Origin: VRUE01 sp963805475
GTDB taxonomy: Bacteria; Actinomycetota; Thermoleophilia; Solirubrobacterales; 70-9
Assembly: GCA_963805475.1 (NCBI GenBank)
Contig: CAWDUO010000009.1
Coordinates: forward strand, 1 to 64,000
Length of the DNA: 64,000 nucleotides
Direction of reading: 5' to 3'
The notes beneath the pieces are model-generated. The model was not told the DNA's origin, searched no databases, and saw only the letters and a program-made list of their open reading frames with translations. Position 1 is the stretch's first letter. Every line of letters begins with the position of its first letter. Below, one piece after another: positions 42,758-52,448 of this stretch. The position numbers and the translations under genes were made by a program.

Positions 42758-44440
42758 TCAGGCCGCCGCAAGCAGCTCGCGGGCGTGGCGGTCCGCTGCC
42801 TCGTCGGCGCTCTCGCCGCCGAGCATGCGGCGGATCTCCTCGACCACGCCCTCGCCGTCGAGCCGCTCGACCGTGGCGGCGGCGGTCCCGCCGCCCGCGT
42901 CCTTGCGCAGGCGGAAGTGGGTCGGGGCGAGCGAGGCGACCTGCGGCAGGTGGGTGATGCAGAGCACCTGGCGGTCCTCGCCGAGGGCGCGCAGCCGCTC
43001 GCCGACCGCGCGCGCGGTCTTGCCGCCGACCCCGGCGTCGATCTCGTCGAAGACGAGCGTGCCGGCGCCGGCCGCCTCGCCGAGGGCGCTGAGCGCCAGC
43101 ATCACGCGCGAGAGCTCGCCGCCGGAGGCCGCGTCGCGCAGCGGCGCCGGCGCCATGCCGGGGTTGGTGGCGATGCGCAGCTCGACCGTCTCGCGACCGC
43201 CGGGGCCGAAGCCGTCGGGGTGCGGCGTCAGCTCGACCTCGAGCGCCGCGCCCGGCATCGCCAGGCCGTCGAGCTCGGCGGCGACCCGCTCCCGGAGGCC
43301 GGGCGCCGCGGCGGCGCGCCCGGCGCTGAGGCGCTCGCCGAGCTCCGCGCGGCGCGCCTCGGCCTCGGCCAGCGCCGCCTCGGCCTCGGCGCCGCGCGTC
43401 TCGGCCCCCTCGAGGCGCCCGATCTCGGTCCGGCAGCGCTCGGCGTGGGCGAGCACCGACTCGACGCTGCCGCCGTGCTTGCGGCAGAGGCGGTCGATCG
43501 CGTCGAGCCGTTCCTCGACGGCGGCGAGCCGCTCGGGGTCGCCCTCGACCCGGTCGAGGTAGCCGCGCAGGCCGCCGGCCACGTCCCCCAGCTCGACCGC
43601 GAGCGAGGCGAGGCGCTCGGTCAGCGCGTCGAGCTCCGCGTCGACCCCGGCGGCGCCGTGCAGCAGCGCTTCCGCGGCGGCGAGGGCGCCGGCCGCGCCG
43701 CCGCCGTCCTCCTCGGCCCCGGCGGCGGCCGCCAGCGCGCCGAGCGCCGCCTCGCGCAGGCCCTCGGCGTGGCGCAGCCGCTCGCGCTCGGCCGCCAGCT
43801 CGGCCTCCTCGGCGGGGTCGGGCGCGACCTGCTCGATCTCGGAGAGCTCGTAGCGGTAGAGGTCGAGGTCCCGCTCGCGCGAGCCGTCGCGCTCGCGCAG
43901 CTCGGCCAGCTCGGCCGCCAGCCGAACGCACTCGCGATGAGCGGCGCGGTAGCGCTCGCGCAGGGCGACGTGCTCGGCGCCGGCGAAGCCGTCGAGCACG
44001 TCGAGCTGGGCCGAGGAGATCGTCAGCTTGCGGTGCTCGTGCTGGCCGTAGAAGGCGAGCAGCCGCCCGCCGAGCAGCTTCAGGTCGGCGGCGGAGGCGG
44101 CGCGGCCGGCGAGGAAGGCGGCGGTGCGCCCCGAGGCGGAGACGCGGCGCCCGAGGACGATCTCCTCGGCGCCCTCGGGCAGGCGCGCCGCGACCTCGGC
44201 CATCTCCGGCTCCGCCAGCAGGCCGTCGGGCAGGTCGAAGGCGCCCTCGACCCAGGCCTCCTCCGCGCCCGGCCGGACGATCTGCGGGCGCGCCTTGCCG
44301 CCCATCAAGCAGGTCGAGCGAGTGCGCCAGGACGGTCTTGCCGGCGCCGGTCTCGCCGGTGATCGCGTTCAGCCCCTCCCCAGCCGCAACTCGGCCCGCT
44401 CGATCAGCAGCAGGTTCTCGATCCGCAGCTCGCGCAGCAC
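42758..44440 (-). CDS. recN: DNA repair protein RecN, frame broken by two indels near the 5' end
   Basis: SMC-like ATPase of double-strand-break repair. GTG 44440 gives LRELRIENLLLIERAELRLG; the frame then needs one extra G (run GGGGAGGGG at about 44384) to continue GLNAITGETGAGKTVLAHSL, and one T removed near 44310 to reach MGGKARPQIVR. The rest is one open frame: coiled-coil arms, signature-type ASGGELSRVMLALSAL, Walker B TLVFDEIDAGVGG and TARAVGERLRALGEDRQVLC. About 560 residues once corrected, normal for RecN. Confidence 0.88.
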
Positions 44441-44470
44441 GTCCTCTTAGTAGCAGCGGGGGCGGACCGA

Positions 44471-45995
44471 CTACGCCGCAACCGGCTCCGCCGCGGCCTC
44501 TCCGTCCGTGGGCTGGACGAAGTCGCGCGAGCGGACGAGGGCGAAGCCGAGGGCGGCGACGACGAAGGAGAGGATCGAGCCGATCAGGAGGATCTCGTTG
44601 AAGCCGCTGACGAAGGCGACCTTGGCGGCGTGGACGATCTCCGGCCGCTGCGCGGGCCTGGCGAAGGCGGCGGCGGCCCGCGAGCCGCCTGAGGAGACCG
44701 CTTCGGCGAGGCCGGGCGGCGCGTTCGGCAAGAGCGAGGTGAGCTTGCTGTCGACCTGCCCCTGGAAGACGGCGCCGAGCGAGGCGACCCCGGTCGCGAT
44801 GCCGACCTGGCGGAAGGTCGTGTTGATCCCCGAGCCCATCCCCGCCTTCTCCACCGGCACGACGGCGATCGCCGCCTGGCCGATGCCCGGGTTGGCGGTG
44901 CCGATGCCGATGCCGGCGATCAGGAAGCCCGGCAGCAGGTCGGAGACGGGCGAGTCGGCGGAGATGCCGTGCATCAGCAGCAGCCCGATCGCCGACCATC
45001 GTCAGCCCGGCGCCGAGCAGGATGCGGATCGGGATGCGGTGCGAGAGCGAGCCGGCGATCGGCGAGGCGATGAAGGAGAGGACCGTGAGCGGCAGGAAGC
45101 GCAGGCCGGTCTCCAGCGGCGAGAAGTCGAGCACCCCCTGCATGTAGATCGTCAGGTAGAGGAAGAGGGCGAACATCCCCGCCGAGAGGCCGAAGGCGAC
45201 GGCGGAGACGCCGTTGAAGGCCGGCTTGCGGAACAGGCCGAGGTCGAGCATCGGGTGGTCGCTGCGCGCCTCGACCGCCAGGAAGGCGAGCAGGAGGGCG
45301 GCCGAGCCGGCCAGCGAGGCGACGATGACGCCGCTGCCCCAGCCTTCCGGGTTGCCGCGGATCAGGCCGAAGATCAGCAGGAAGAGGCCGCCGGAGAAGG
45401 TCGCCAGGCCGGGCAGGTCGATCCGCTCGGGGTCCTGCGCGGCGACGTTGGCCAGGCGCAGCTCGGTGAGGACGATCGCGAGCGCCCCGATCGGCACGTT
45501 GACGAAGAAGATCCATTCCCAGCCGAGGTGCTCGGTGATCAGGCCGCCGACCAGCGGGCCGACGGCGACCGCGCCGCCGATCGTCGCCCCCCAGATGCCG
45601 AACGCGGTCGCCCGGTCTTTGCCGTGGAACTCCTGGCCGATCAGCGCCAGCGAGGTGGCGAACATCGCCGCGCCGCCGACCCCCTGGAGCGCCCGGGCGA
45701 AGTTGAGCAGGGTCGGATCGCCGGCGATCCCGCAGAGGAACGAGGCGCCGGTGAAGATGCCGAAGCCGATCGAGAAGACGCGCCGGCGGCCGAGCCGGTC
45801 GCCGAGCGAGCCGGCGGTGAGCAGGAAGACGGCGAGCGTCAGCGAGTAGGCGTCGACGACCCACTGCAGGCTCGACAGGCTGGCGTGCAGGCTGCGCTGG
45901 ATGTCGGGCAGGGCGACGTTGACGACCGTGATGTCCAGCAGCAGCATGAACGTCGCGATCGAGATCAGGACGAGGGTCCACCACTTGCGCTCCAT
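44471..45995 (-). CDS. MFS drug exporter, DHA2/EmrB-QacA type, one frameshift
   Basis: Fourteen-helix family. Start MERKWWTLVLISIATFMLLL then DITVVNVALPDIQRSL (motif D1), GSLGDRLGRRRVF (motif A), ALQGVGGAAMFATSLALIG, motif C-like region and WEWIFFVNVPIGALAIVL. The frame shifts at about 44988-44992, where one extra G in GTCGGCGATCGGG separates GAGLTMVG from LLLMHGISADSPVSDLLPGF. About 507 residues once corrected. TAGGTT lies 8 bases before the ATG. It sits between recN and nadK, which are commonly adjacent, so it is probably an insertion there. Confidence 0.85.
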
Positions 45996-46027
45996 CGGCG
46001 GCAACCTAGCGAACCGGGCCGCCGGCT

Positions 46028-46879
46028 TCAGACGGCCAGGTGGCCGAACTTCTCGCGGATGCGCTGGTAGAAGCTCGTGCCGGGCAGCTGGGCGAGGCGG
46101 CCGACGTTGTCGGCGAAGCCGACCTCGATCGCGGCGCCCGACTCCAGCGTCCCGACCAGCTCGCCGTCGACCGCGACGTCGACCGGCTCGCGGCCGCCGG
46201 CGTTGCCGACGTGGAGGACGTCGCCGGGGGCGACGACGAGGGCGCGCGCGGTGAGCGAGTGCGGGGCGACGTAGGAGACGACGTAGCCCTTCACCCCCCA
46301 GGCCAGGATCGGCCCCTGGTTGGCGAGGTTGTAGCCGGTCGAGCCGACCGGCGTGGCGGCGACGAGGCCGTCGCAGCGGACGTGGCCGACCTCCTCGCCG
46401 GCGATCTTGTAGCTCAGCTCGGCGACCCGCTCGTGCGGGCGGCGGATGAAGCCGACGTCGTTGAGGGCGATCCGCGGCCCGCCGCCGACCGTCGCCTCGA
46501 GGCCGGGCAGGTCGACCGTCTCGATCTCGCCGGCGAAGGCGCGGCGCATGCCCTCGGCGGCGTCGTCGCGCTCGACCGCGGCGAGGAAGCCGACGGTGCC
46601 GAAGTTGACGCCGAAGACCGGCACGCCGCTGCGGGCGAAGTGGCGCAGCGCGTGCAGGATCGAGCCGTCGCCGCCGAGGACGAGGCAGAGGTCGGCCTGA
46701 CGGGGCAGGTGGTCGACGACCTCGATGCCCGCGGCGGCGTCGCCGTGCTTGGCCGCCTCCTCGGGCGAGGCGAGCAGCCGCCATCCGGCCTCGCGGGCGG
46801 CGGCGACAGCCAGCTCGACCGCCCCGGTCGTCGCCGGCGGGTGCGAGTGGGTGATCAGCGTCGCCAGGCGCTCGCTCAT
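46028..46879 (-). CDS. nadK: NAD kinase
   Basis: 283 residues. GGDG motif LCLVLGGDGSILHALRHFAR, FGVNFGTVGFLAAVERDD, and the second site GLVAATPVGSTGYNLANQGP, where TPxGSTxY is diagnostic. Makes NADP. The ATG at 46879 overlaps the tlyA stop (ATGA). Confidence 0.94.
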   Translation of the reverse strand: MSERLATLITHSHPPATTGAVELAVAAAREAGWRLLASPEEAAKHGDAAAGIEVVDHLPRQADLCLVLGGDGSILHALRHFARSGVPVFGVNFGTVGFLAAVERDDAAEGMRRAFAGEIETVDLPGLEATVGGGPRIALNDVGFIRRPHERVAELSYKIAGEEVGHVRCDGLVAATPVGSTGYNLANQGPILAWGVKGYVVSYVAPHSLTARALVVAPGDVLHVGNAGGREPVDVAVDGELVGTLESGAAIEVGFADNVGRLAQLPGTSFYQRIREKFGHLAV

Positions 46880-47670
46880 CCGTCGACCGCCTCGATCGCG
46901 GACTCGAGGTCACGGATCTCTTCACCCTCGCCGCCGCAGCGGACGAAGGTCTCGCGGTTGCCCTTCGGGCCCGGCAGGCCGGAGGAGGCGAAGCCGCGCA
47001 CCGCCAGGCCGAGCCCGGCGGCGGCGCGCGCCACGCCGAGGATCGCCTCGCGGCGGTCGGCCGGGTCGCGGACGACGCCCTTGCGCACCCGCTCGCGGCC
47101 GAGCTCGAACTGCGGCTTGACCATCGCCAGCAGCTCGCCGCCCGGCTTCAAGCAGCGGGCGAGGGCCGGCAGCACCTTGGCCAGCGAGATGAAGGAGACG
47201 TCGACCGTGGCGAGGTCCGGCGCGAACGGCAGGTCGCCCGGGGAGAGGGAGCGGGCGTTGAGACGCTCGATCACGATCACGCGCGGATCCTCGCGCATGC
47301 GCAGGTCGAGCTGCCCGTGGGCGACGTCGAGCGCCGCGACGCGGGCGGCGCCGCGCTGGAGCAGGCAGTCGGTGAAGCCGCCGGTCGAGGCGCCGACGTC
47401 GAGGCAGTCGCGACCGGCGACGTCGATCGCCAGAGCCGAGAGCGCGTTGTCGAGCTTGATCCCGCCGCGCGAGACGAAGCGCGGGCCCTGCTCGAGCCGC
47501 AGGTCGGCCGCCGGCTCGACGAGCTGGCTGGGACGCAGGGCGACCGGCCCGTCGCGACCGATCCGCACCTCGCCGGCGCGCACGGCGCCGGCAGCCGCCG
47601 AGCGCGAGGGAAAGAGGCCCCGCTCGGCCAGAACCGCGTCTATCCGGATCTTCCGGCTCGCCGTGGCCAC
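46876..47670 (-). CDS. tlyA: TlyA-family 2'-O-methyltransferase (16S/23S rRNA) / hemolysin-like
   Basis: 264 residues. N-terminal S4 RNA-binding domain (RIDAVLAERGLFPSRSAAAG) and FtsJ-like methyltransferase: LDVGASTGGFTDCLLQRGAA, VDVSFISLAKVLPALARCLK, MVKPQFELGRERVRKGVVRD. In mycobacteria TlyA methylates 16S and 23S rRNA and affects capreomycin sensitivity. GTG 47670 chosen because a -10 ends 7 bases upstream and upstream residues are not conserved-looking. Confidence 0.9.
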   Translation of the reverse strand: MATASRKIRIDAVLAERGLFPSRSAAAGAVRAGEVRIGRDGPVALRPSQLVEPAADLRLEQGPRFVSRGGIKLDNALSALAIDVAGRDCLDVGASTGGFTDCLLQRGAARVAALDVAHGQLDLRMREDPRVIVIERLNARSLSPGDLPFAPDLATVDVSFISLAKVLPALARCLKPGGELLAMVKPQFELGRERVRKGVVRDPADRREAILGVARAAAGLGLAVRGFASSGLPGPKGNRETFVRCGGEGEEIRDLESAIEAVDG

Positions 47671-47676
47671 GCGGCA

Positions 47677-47682
47677 ACGGTA
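47677..47682 (-). promoter_or_regulatory. Extended -10 element TG-TACCGT of a leaderless transcript
   Basis: On the minus strand TACCGT, preceded by TG, ends 7 bases before GTG 47670 (tlyA), which would start the tlyA-nadK transcript. Confidence 0.55.
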
Positions 47683-47980
47683 CAGCCGCCCGGCGGGGAG
47701 CGCGCTAGAACGGCCGTCCAAAGGAAAAACTTGCGAGATGTTTAGCGACTCATTAGAATTGGGTAGAAGAATCGCTCGGCGGCGCTCAGGGAGCCAGTCC
47801 AAAGGCCTCTGTGACTCGCCTCACACACAAATCGCACGTATGTTCGTACTCTGAATTCAAGGATTCGAGCGAGGAGATCGATAGGGGAACTGAAAACTTC
47901 TTGGTCGGGCTCGGCGCCGCTCATATGGCAAGTTGACTCCCATCGACTCGCCCCGCGGCACATCAAGGGCTCACCTACCT

Positions 47981-48046
47981 CCCACGGATCCACATATATA
48001 GAGATACATATCTCTCCTCCCTGTAGTAACCCCAGAAACGCCTCGC
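47981..48046. repeat. 66-bp degenerate repeat, unit 1 of 2 (dxs-tlyA intergenic)
   Basis: The 571-bp gap 47671-48241 is AT-richer than its surroundings, and I find no convincing gene in 47690-47980. This unit and 48134-48199 align end to end. The strongest conservation is CTCCCTGTAG, AAC and CCAGAAACG. This copy has the hairpin AGAGATA/TATCTCT. On the minus strand it also reads VSGVTTGRRDMYLYICGSVG, against VSGVATGREGAYLSICGSVG in unit 2, with mostly third-base differences. Confidence 0.6.
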
Positions 48047-48066
48047 CTCCCCGGCGGGGCGTTTTC
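48036..48066 (+). terminator. Rho-independent-type terminator hairpin
   Basis: AAACGCCTCGCC and GGCGGGGCGTTT pair across a 4-base loop, followed by TTCT; the A run on the other side makes it potentially bidirectional. It overlaps the end of repeat unit 1. No plus-strand gene ends here, so the likely use is ending dxs-side transcription from the minus strand, or a short RNA on the plus strand. Confidence 0.45.
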
Positions 48067-48133
48067 TGTTGGTCGGCGAGGATCCGCTTCGCGACTCAGC
48101 GGCGGCGCCGTTCGCAGGCATAGGCCCGCCCGC

Positions 48134-48199
48134 CCAACGGACCCGCATATCGAGAGATACGCGCCCTCTCTCCCTGTAGCAACTCCAGAAACGTCCCGC
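48134..48199. repeat. 66-bp degenerate repeat, unit 2 of 2
   Basis: Second copy, 87 bases from unit 1 and 42 bases beyond the dxs stop. Its hairpin is GAGAG/CTCTC, so the fold is kept with different bases. Immediately beyond, GAGCGGAAGGAATCAGGCGACC resembles a fragment of the GAATCAGAT palindromic repeat core. Confidence 0.6.
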
Positions 48200-48241
48200 G
48201 AGCGGAAGGAATCAGGCGACCGCCGAGAGGGCGCGGGCAGG

Positions 48242-50365
48242 CTAGCCGATTGAGCGCTTTGGCGCAAGCGCGGGTTGAAGTTCGGTGAGCGCCGCCAGCA
48301 CCCGCTCGGCCACCGACTCGCCGGTCAGGCCGACCTCCTCGCGCAGCAGGGCCGGCTTGCCGTGGGTGACGTAGCGGTCGGGGAGGCCGATCCGCATCAC
48401 CCGGGCGCGGTCCCCCGGCCGGTCGGCGAAGGCGTCCTCTAGGTGCTCGAGCACGCCCGAGCCGAAGCCGCCGGCGAGCACGTTCTCCTCGATCGTCACG
48501 ACCAGCTCGTGCCCCAGCGCCAGCCGCTCGAGCAGCTCGGCGTCGAGCGGCTTGGCGAAGCGCGCGTCGGCGACCGTCGGATGCAGGCCGTGCTCGGCCA
48601 GCGCCTCGGCCGCCTGGCGCGCCACCGCGACGCCGTAGCCGTAGCCCAGCAGCGCGACGCGCTCGCCGCTCTCCAGCAGCTCGCCGCTGCCGATCGGGAT
48701 CGCTTGCGGCTCGGCCGGCGGCTCGACCCCCTCCGCCGCGCCGCGCGGGTAGCGCAGCGCGGCCGGGCCGTCGTGGGCGATCGCCGTGCGCAGCATGTGG
48801 ACCAGCATCGCCTCGTCGCGCGGCGCCATCACCACCATGTTGGGCAGCGGCCGGAGGTAGGAGACGTCGAAGGCGCCGTGGTGGGTCGGCCCGTCGTCGC
48901 CGACCAGCCCAGCCCGGTCCATCGCGAAGGTGACGTCGAGCTCCTGCAGGCAGACGTCGTGGATGATCTGGTCGTAGGCGCGCTGGAGGAAGGTCGAGTA
49001 GATCGCGCAGACCGGCTTCGCCCCCTGGATCGCGAGGCCCGAGGCGAGCAGGACCGCGTTCTGCTCGGCGATGCCGACGTCGTAGTACTGCTCGGGGCGC
49101 TCGTCGGCGAGCTTCTGCAGGCCGGTCCCCCCCGCCATCGCCGCGGTGATCCCGACCACCCGCTCGTCGCGCTCGGCCTCGGCGACGATCGCGCCGGCGA
49201 AGACCTGCGTGTACTGGGGCGGCGCGCTCGGCGCCGGCGGCGCCTCCAGTTTCTCGGGCGCGATCGCGTCGGGCGAGTCGGACTCTCGAACTTCCACCAG
49301 CCCCGCCGCCCCCGGACGCGGGAGCGACCCCGAATCCATCTCTGATTCCTTCTTCGGGGTCGCGGAAGCAGAGGAGGTGGCGGGTATTTGTTCTTGGGCG
49401 GGTTTTCCATCTTTGATGGATTTCGGCTTGGCGGCGTGCCACTGCTCCATCCCCTCGAGGCCGCCGTCCTCGGCCGGGGCGAAGCCCTTGCCCTTGACGG
49501 TGTGGATGTGGACGACGACCGGGCGGTCGGCCTCGAATGCCTCGCGCAGGGCCTCGCGCAGGGCGTGTACGTCGTGGCCGTCGATCACCCCCATGTAGGC
49601 GAGGTCGAGCTCCTCGAAGAACAGGCCCGGGGCCCAGTACGCCTTGATCGCCGCCTTCAGCTCGGGGCCGAGCCGTTCGATCCGCTTGCCGAGGCCGAGC
49701 GGCAGCTTCGTCAGCCGGTCCTCGACCCCCTCGCGGGCGTGGTAGAGGCGCGGGTTGAGCCGCACCCGGTTGAAGTAGCGCGAGAGCGCGCCGACGTTGG
49801 GCGAGATCGACATGCCGTTGTCGTTGAGCACGATCACGATCGGCGTCTGCAGGCCGCCGGCCGCGTGCAGCGCCTCGTAGGCGACGCCGCCGGTCAGCGC
49901 CCCGTCGCCGATCACCGCGGCCACGCGCCCGTCCTCGCCGATCCCCTTGCGCATCGCCTCCTTCAGCCCGACCGCGTAGCCGATCGAGGTCGAGGCGTGG
50001 CCGGCGCCCATGATGTCGTGCTCGGACTCGAAGGTCGCGCAGAACGGCGCCAGGCCGCCGTAGTGGCGGATCGTCGGCAGCGCGTCGCGGCGGCCGGTGA
50101 GGATCTTGTGCGGGTAGGCCTGGTGGCCGACGTCCCAGAGGATCTTGTCGCGCGGCGAGTCCAGCAGGCTGTGCAGGGCGACGGCCAGCTCGCAGGTGCC
50201 GAGGTTGGCGCCGAAGTGGCCGCCGATCTCGCCGATCGTGTCGATCACGTAGGTGCGCATCTCCTGCGCGACCCGCTGGAGCTGCTCGTCGTCGAGCCCG
50301 TGCAGGTCGGCGGGCGAGTCGATCCCGGCGAGCAGGCTCTCTGTCTTCTCGTTGCTGTCGCTCAT
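48242..50365 (-). CDS. dxs: 1-deoxy-D-xylulose-5-phosphate synthase, with a repeat-derived insertion
   Basis: First enzyme of the non-mevalonate isoprenoid pathway. TPP site: TCELAVALHSLLDSP, WDVGHQAYPHKILTGR, VIGDGALTGGVAYEALHAAG, VLNDNGMSISPNVG. Pyr domain: YTQVFAGAIVAEAERDERVV, LQELDVTFAMDRAGLVGDDG then PTHHGAFDVSYLRPLPNMVV. 707 residues, about 75 more than usual; the extra sits in the interdomain linker (ATSSASATPKKESEMDSGS then LPRPGAAGLVEV), which is the translation of a palindromic repeat. ATG 50365 overlaps the ispA stop (ATGA). Confidence 0.95.
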   Translation of the reverse strand: MSDSNEKTESLLAGIDSPADLHGLDDEQLQRVAQEMRTYVIDTIGEIGGHFGANLGTCELAVALHSLLDSPRDKILWDVGHQAYPHKILTGRRDALPTIRHYGGLAPFCATFESEHDIMGAGHASTSIGYAVGLKEAMRKGIGEDGRVAAVIGDGALTGGVAYEALHAAGGLQTPIVIVLNDNGMSISPNVGALSRYFNRVRLNPRLYHAREGVEDRLTKLPLGLGKRIERLGPELKAAIKAYWAPGLFFEELDLAYMGVIDGHDVHALREALREAFEADRPVVVHIHTVKGKGFAPAEDGGLEGMEQWHAAKPKSIKDGKPAQEQIPATSSASATPKKESEMDSGSLPRPGAAGLVEVRESDSPDAIAPEKLEAPPAPSAPPQYTQVFAGAIVAEAERDERVVGITAAMAGGTGLQKLADERPEQYYDVGIAEQNAVLLASGLAIQGAKPVCAIYSTFLQRAYDQIIHDVCLQELDVTFAMDRAGLVGDDGPTHHGAFDVSYLRPLPNMVVMAPRDEAMLVHMLRTAIAHDGPAALRYPRGAAEGVEPPAEPQAIPIGSGELLESGERVALLGYGYGVAVARQAAEALAEHGLHPTVADARFAKPLDAELLERLALGHELVVTIEENVLAGGFGSGVLEHLEDAFADRPGDRARVMRIGLPDRYVTHGKPALLREEVGLTGESVAERVLAALTELQPALAPKRSIG
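49302..49384. repeat. Palindromic element inside the dxs coding sequence
   Basis: 83-bp palindrome: outer arms CCCGCCGCC (49302-49310) with GGTGGCGGG (49376-49384), one G-T pair; inner arms CCCCGAA (49328-49334) with TTCGGGG (49353-49359). Relative to the ruvB copy it is inverted with respect to the gene. It shares CGGACGCGGGAGCGA and the TCTGATTC core, but the inner stem is CCCCGAA rather than GGGGCCA, with both sides changed so that pairing is kept. Confidence 0.8.
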
Positions 50366-51228
50366 TCGTTCCTGGTGAAGATGTAGTCGGCGATCCCGCT
50401 CAGGTCGCCCGTCTCGCCCCCGGCCTCGGCCAGCGCCGCGGTCGCCTTTGCGTGGGACTCGGCGGCGAGCTCGCGCGCCCGCTCCAGGCCGAAGAGGCTG
50501 ACGTAGGTGAGTTTGCCATGTCGCTCGTCGCTTCCGTGCGGCTTGCCGAGCTGCTCGTCGCTTCCGGTCACGTCGAGGATGTCGTCGACGATCTGGAAGA
50601 GGACGCCGAGCTCCTCGGCAAAACGTTCGTAGGGGATTGTCTCAGGTTCCCCGACTCCCTCGAGGATCAACACGACGCCGACCGCAGCGGCGATCAGGCG
50701 GCCGGTCTTGAGCGCGTGCAGGGCGCGCAGCGCCTCGGCCTCGCCCGCCCCGCCGGCGACGTCGACGTACTGGCCGCCGACCATGCCGCCGACCCCGGTA
50801 GCCGTCGCCAGTGCGTTCAGGGCGGCGAGCACGCGGGCCGGCTCGCCGGCCTGCTCGCAGAAGAGCCGGATCGCCTCGGCGAAGAGGCCGTCGCCGGCGA
50901 GGATCGCGACGTCCTCGCCGAAGCGCACGTGCGAGGTCGGTCGACCGCGGCGCAGCTCGTCGTCGTCCATCGCCGGCAGGTCGTCGTGGATCAGCGAGTA
51001 GGTATGGATCAGCTCGAGCGCCGCGGCGACGCGCAGGTAGCGCTCGGGGGCGGCGCCGAGGGCGCGCGCGGTGGCCAGGGCGAGGACCGGCCGCACGCGC
51101 TTGCCGCCGGCCAGCAGCGAGTAGCGCATCGCCTCCTCCAGCCCGGCCGTCGCCGGCGCGGCCGAGAAGCGCAGCCGCTCCAGCTCCGCATCGACCAGCT
51201 CACGCAGGTCCTCCGGGTAACCGAGCAC
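50362..51228 (-). CDS. ispA: Polyprenyl synthetase (farnesyl/geranylgeranyl diphosphate synthase family)
   Basis: 288 residues. First Asp-rich motif LIHDDLPAMDDDELRRG and second motif FQIVDDILDVTG; GGKRVRPVLALATARALG is the usual substrate-binding stretch. The DDxxxxD spacing in the first motif fits short-chain bacterial synthases. Chain length cannot be fixed by eye, so the ispA symbol is by context (xseB-ispA-dxs). Its start shares one base with the xseB stop. Confidence 0.9.
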   Translation of the reverse strand: MLGYPEDLRELVDAELERLRFSAAPATAGLEEAMRYSLLAGGKRVRPVLALATARALGAAPERYLRVAAALELIHTYSLIHDDLPAMDDDELRRGRPTSHVRFGEDVAILAGDGLFAEAIRLFCEQAGEPARVLAALNALATATGVGGMVGGQYVDVAGGAGEAEALRALHALKTGRLIAAAVGVVLILEGVGEPETIPYERFAEELGVLFQIVDDILDVTGSDEQLGKPHGSDERHGKLTYVSLFGLERARELAAESHAKATAALAEAGGETGDLSGIADYIFTRNE

Positions 51229-51407
51229 TAGGAGCCGCCGGACTCGCGGATGCGGCGGTTCGCCTCCTCGACCGCCTCGGCCGAGAGCTCGGCCGCCTCG
51301 CGGGCCAGCTCGGCGGCGCGCTCGTCGTCCGCCTCGGCACCCTCCAGCTCGGCGGCGATCGCCTCCAGCCGGCGGGAGATCTCGCGCAGGCGCGCCTCGT
51401 CGGCCAC
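51228..51407 (-). CDS. xseB: Exodeoxyribonuclease VII small subunit
   Basis: 59 residues from GTG 51407, one base after the nusB stop. Sequence EARLREISRRLEAIAAELEG then ERAAELAREAAELSAEAVEE and ANRRIRESG is an all-helical two-segment pattern typical of XseB. Position between nusB and ispA matches the xseA-xseB place in related genomes. The large subunit xseA is not next to it. Confidence 0.7.
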   Translation of the reverse strand: MADEARLREISRRLEAIAAELEGAEADDERAAELAREAAELSAEAVEEANRRIRESGGS

Positions 51408-51408
51408 C

Positions 51409-51786
51409 TCAGCCCACCTCCTGGCGCTCGCGCACGATCGCGCCGAGGACGCCGTTGACGAAGCCGGGCGCGTCGGCGCCGCAGTACTCCTTGGCGATCT
51501 CCACCGCCTCGTCGATCGCCACCTCGTGCGGCGTCTCGGTGAACTCGATCTCATACAGGGCGACCCGCATCACGTTCAGCTCCAACGGCGCGATCCGGTC
51601 GACGCTCCAACCCCTGGCGTGGCCCGCGATCTGCTCGTCGAGCTCTTCGCGGTGCGCGTCGACCCCCGCGGCGAGCTCGCGCGTCAACGGCCGGGCCTCG
51701 GCGATCAGCTCCTCCAGCGGGCGGTTGGTCACGTCGCGCTGGTAGCTGGCGAAGACGGCGTCGCGCCGCTGGTCGGATCTGCGCAT
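51409..51786 (-). CDS. nusB: Transcription antitermination factor NusB
   Basis: 125 residues, all-helical. RRSDQRRDAVFASYQRDVTN at the start, GWSVDRIAPLELNVMRVALY and TPHEVAIDEAVEIAKEYCGA then APGFVNGVLGAIVRE, all conserved NusB stretches. Binds boxA RNA with S10 in rRNA antitermination. 36 bases downstream of efp. Confidence 0.93.
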   Translation of the reverse strand: MRRSDQRRDAVFASYQRDVTNRPLEELIAEARPLTRELAAGVDAHREELDEQIAGHARGWSVDRIAPLELNVMRVALYEIEFTETPHEVAIDEAVEIAKEYCGADAPGFVNGVLGAIVRERQEVG

Positions 51787-51822
51787 CGGCCTATTCTCGC
51801 GCGTCGGGCGGGCGGCGCGGGG

Positions 51823-52383
<561 letters not shown>

Positions 52384-52448
52384 GGCGGCGAATCCTAGCC
52401 GCGGCGGGCCGGTGGGCGTCAGCGGGTAACCTGGATCGCGCCAGGGGG

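Noticed and set aside
42747..46925. Single minus-strand frame of about 1390 codons covering recN, the MFS gene and nadK
   Set aside because: Only the MFS N-terminal half is real in this frame; the rest is out-of-frame translation of recN and nadK.
47742..47993. 83-codon minus-strand ORF in the dxs-tlyA gap
   Set aside because: Codon use is unlike real genes here, it overlaps repeat unit 1, and no motif or ribosome site supports it.
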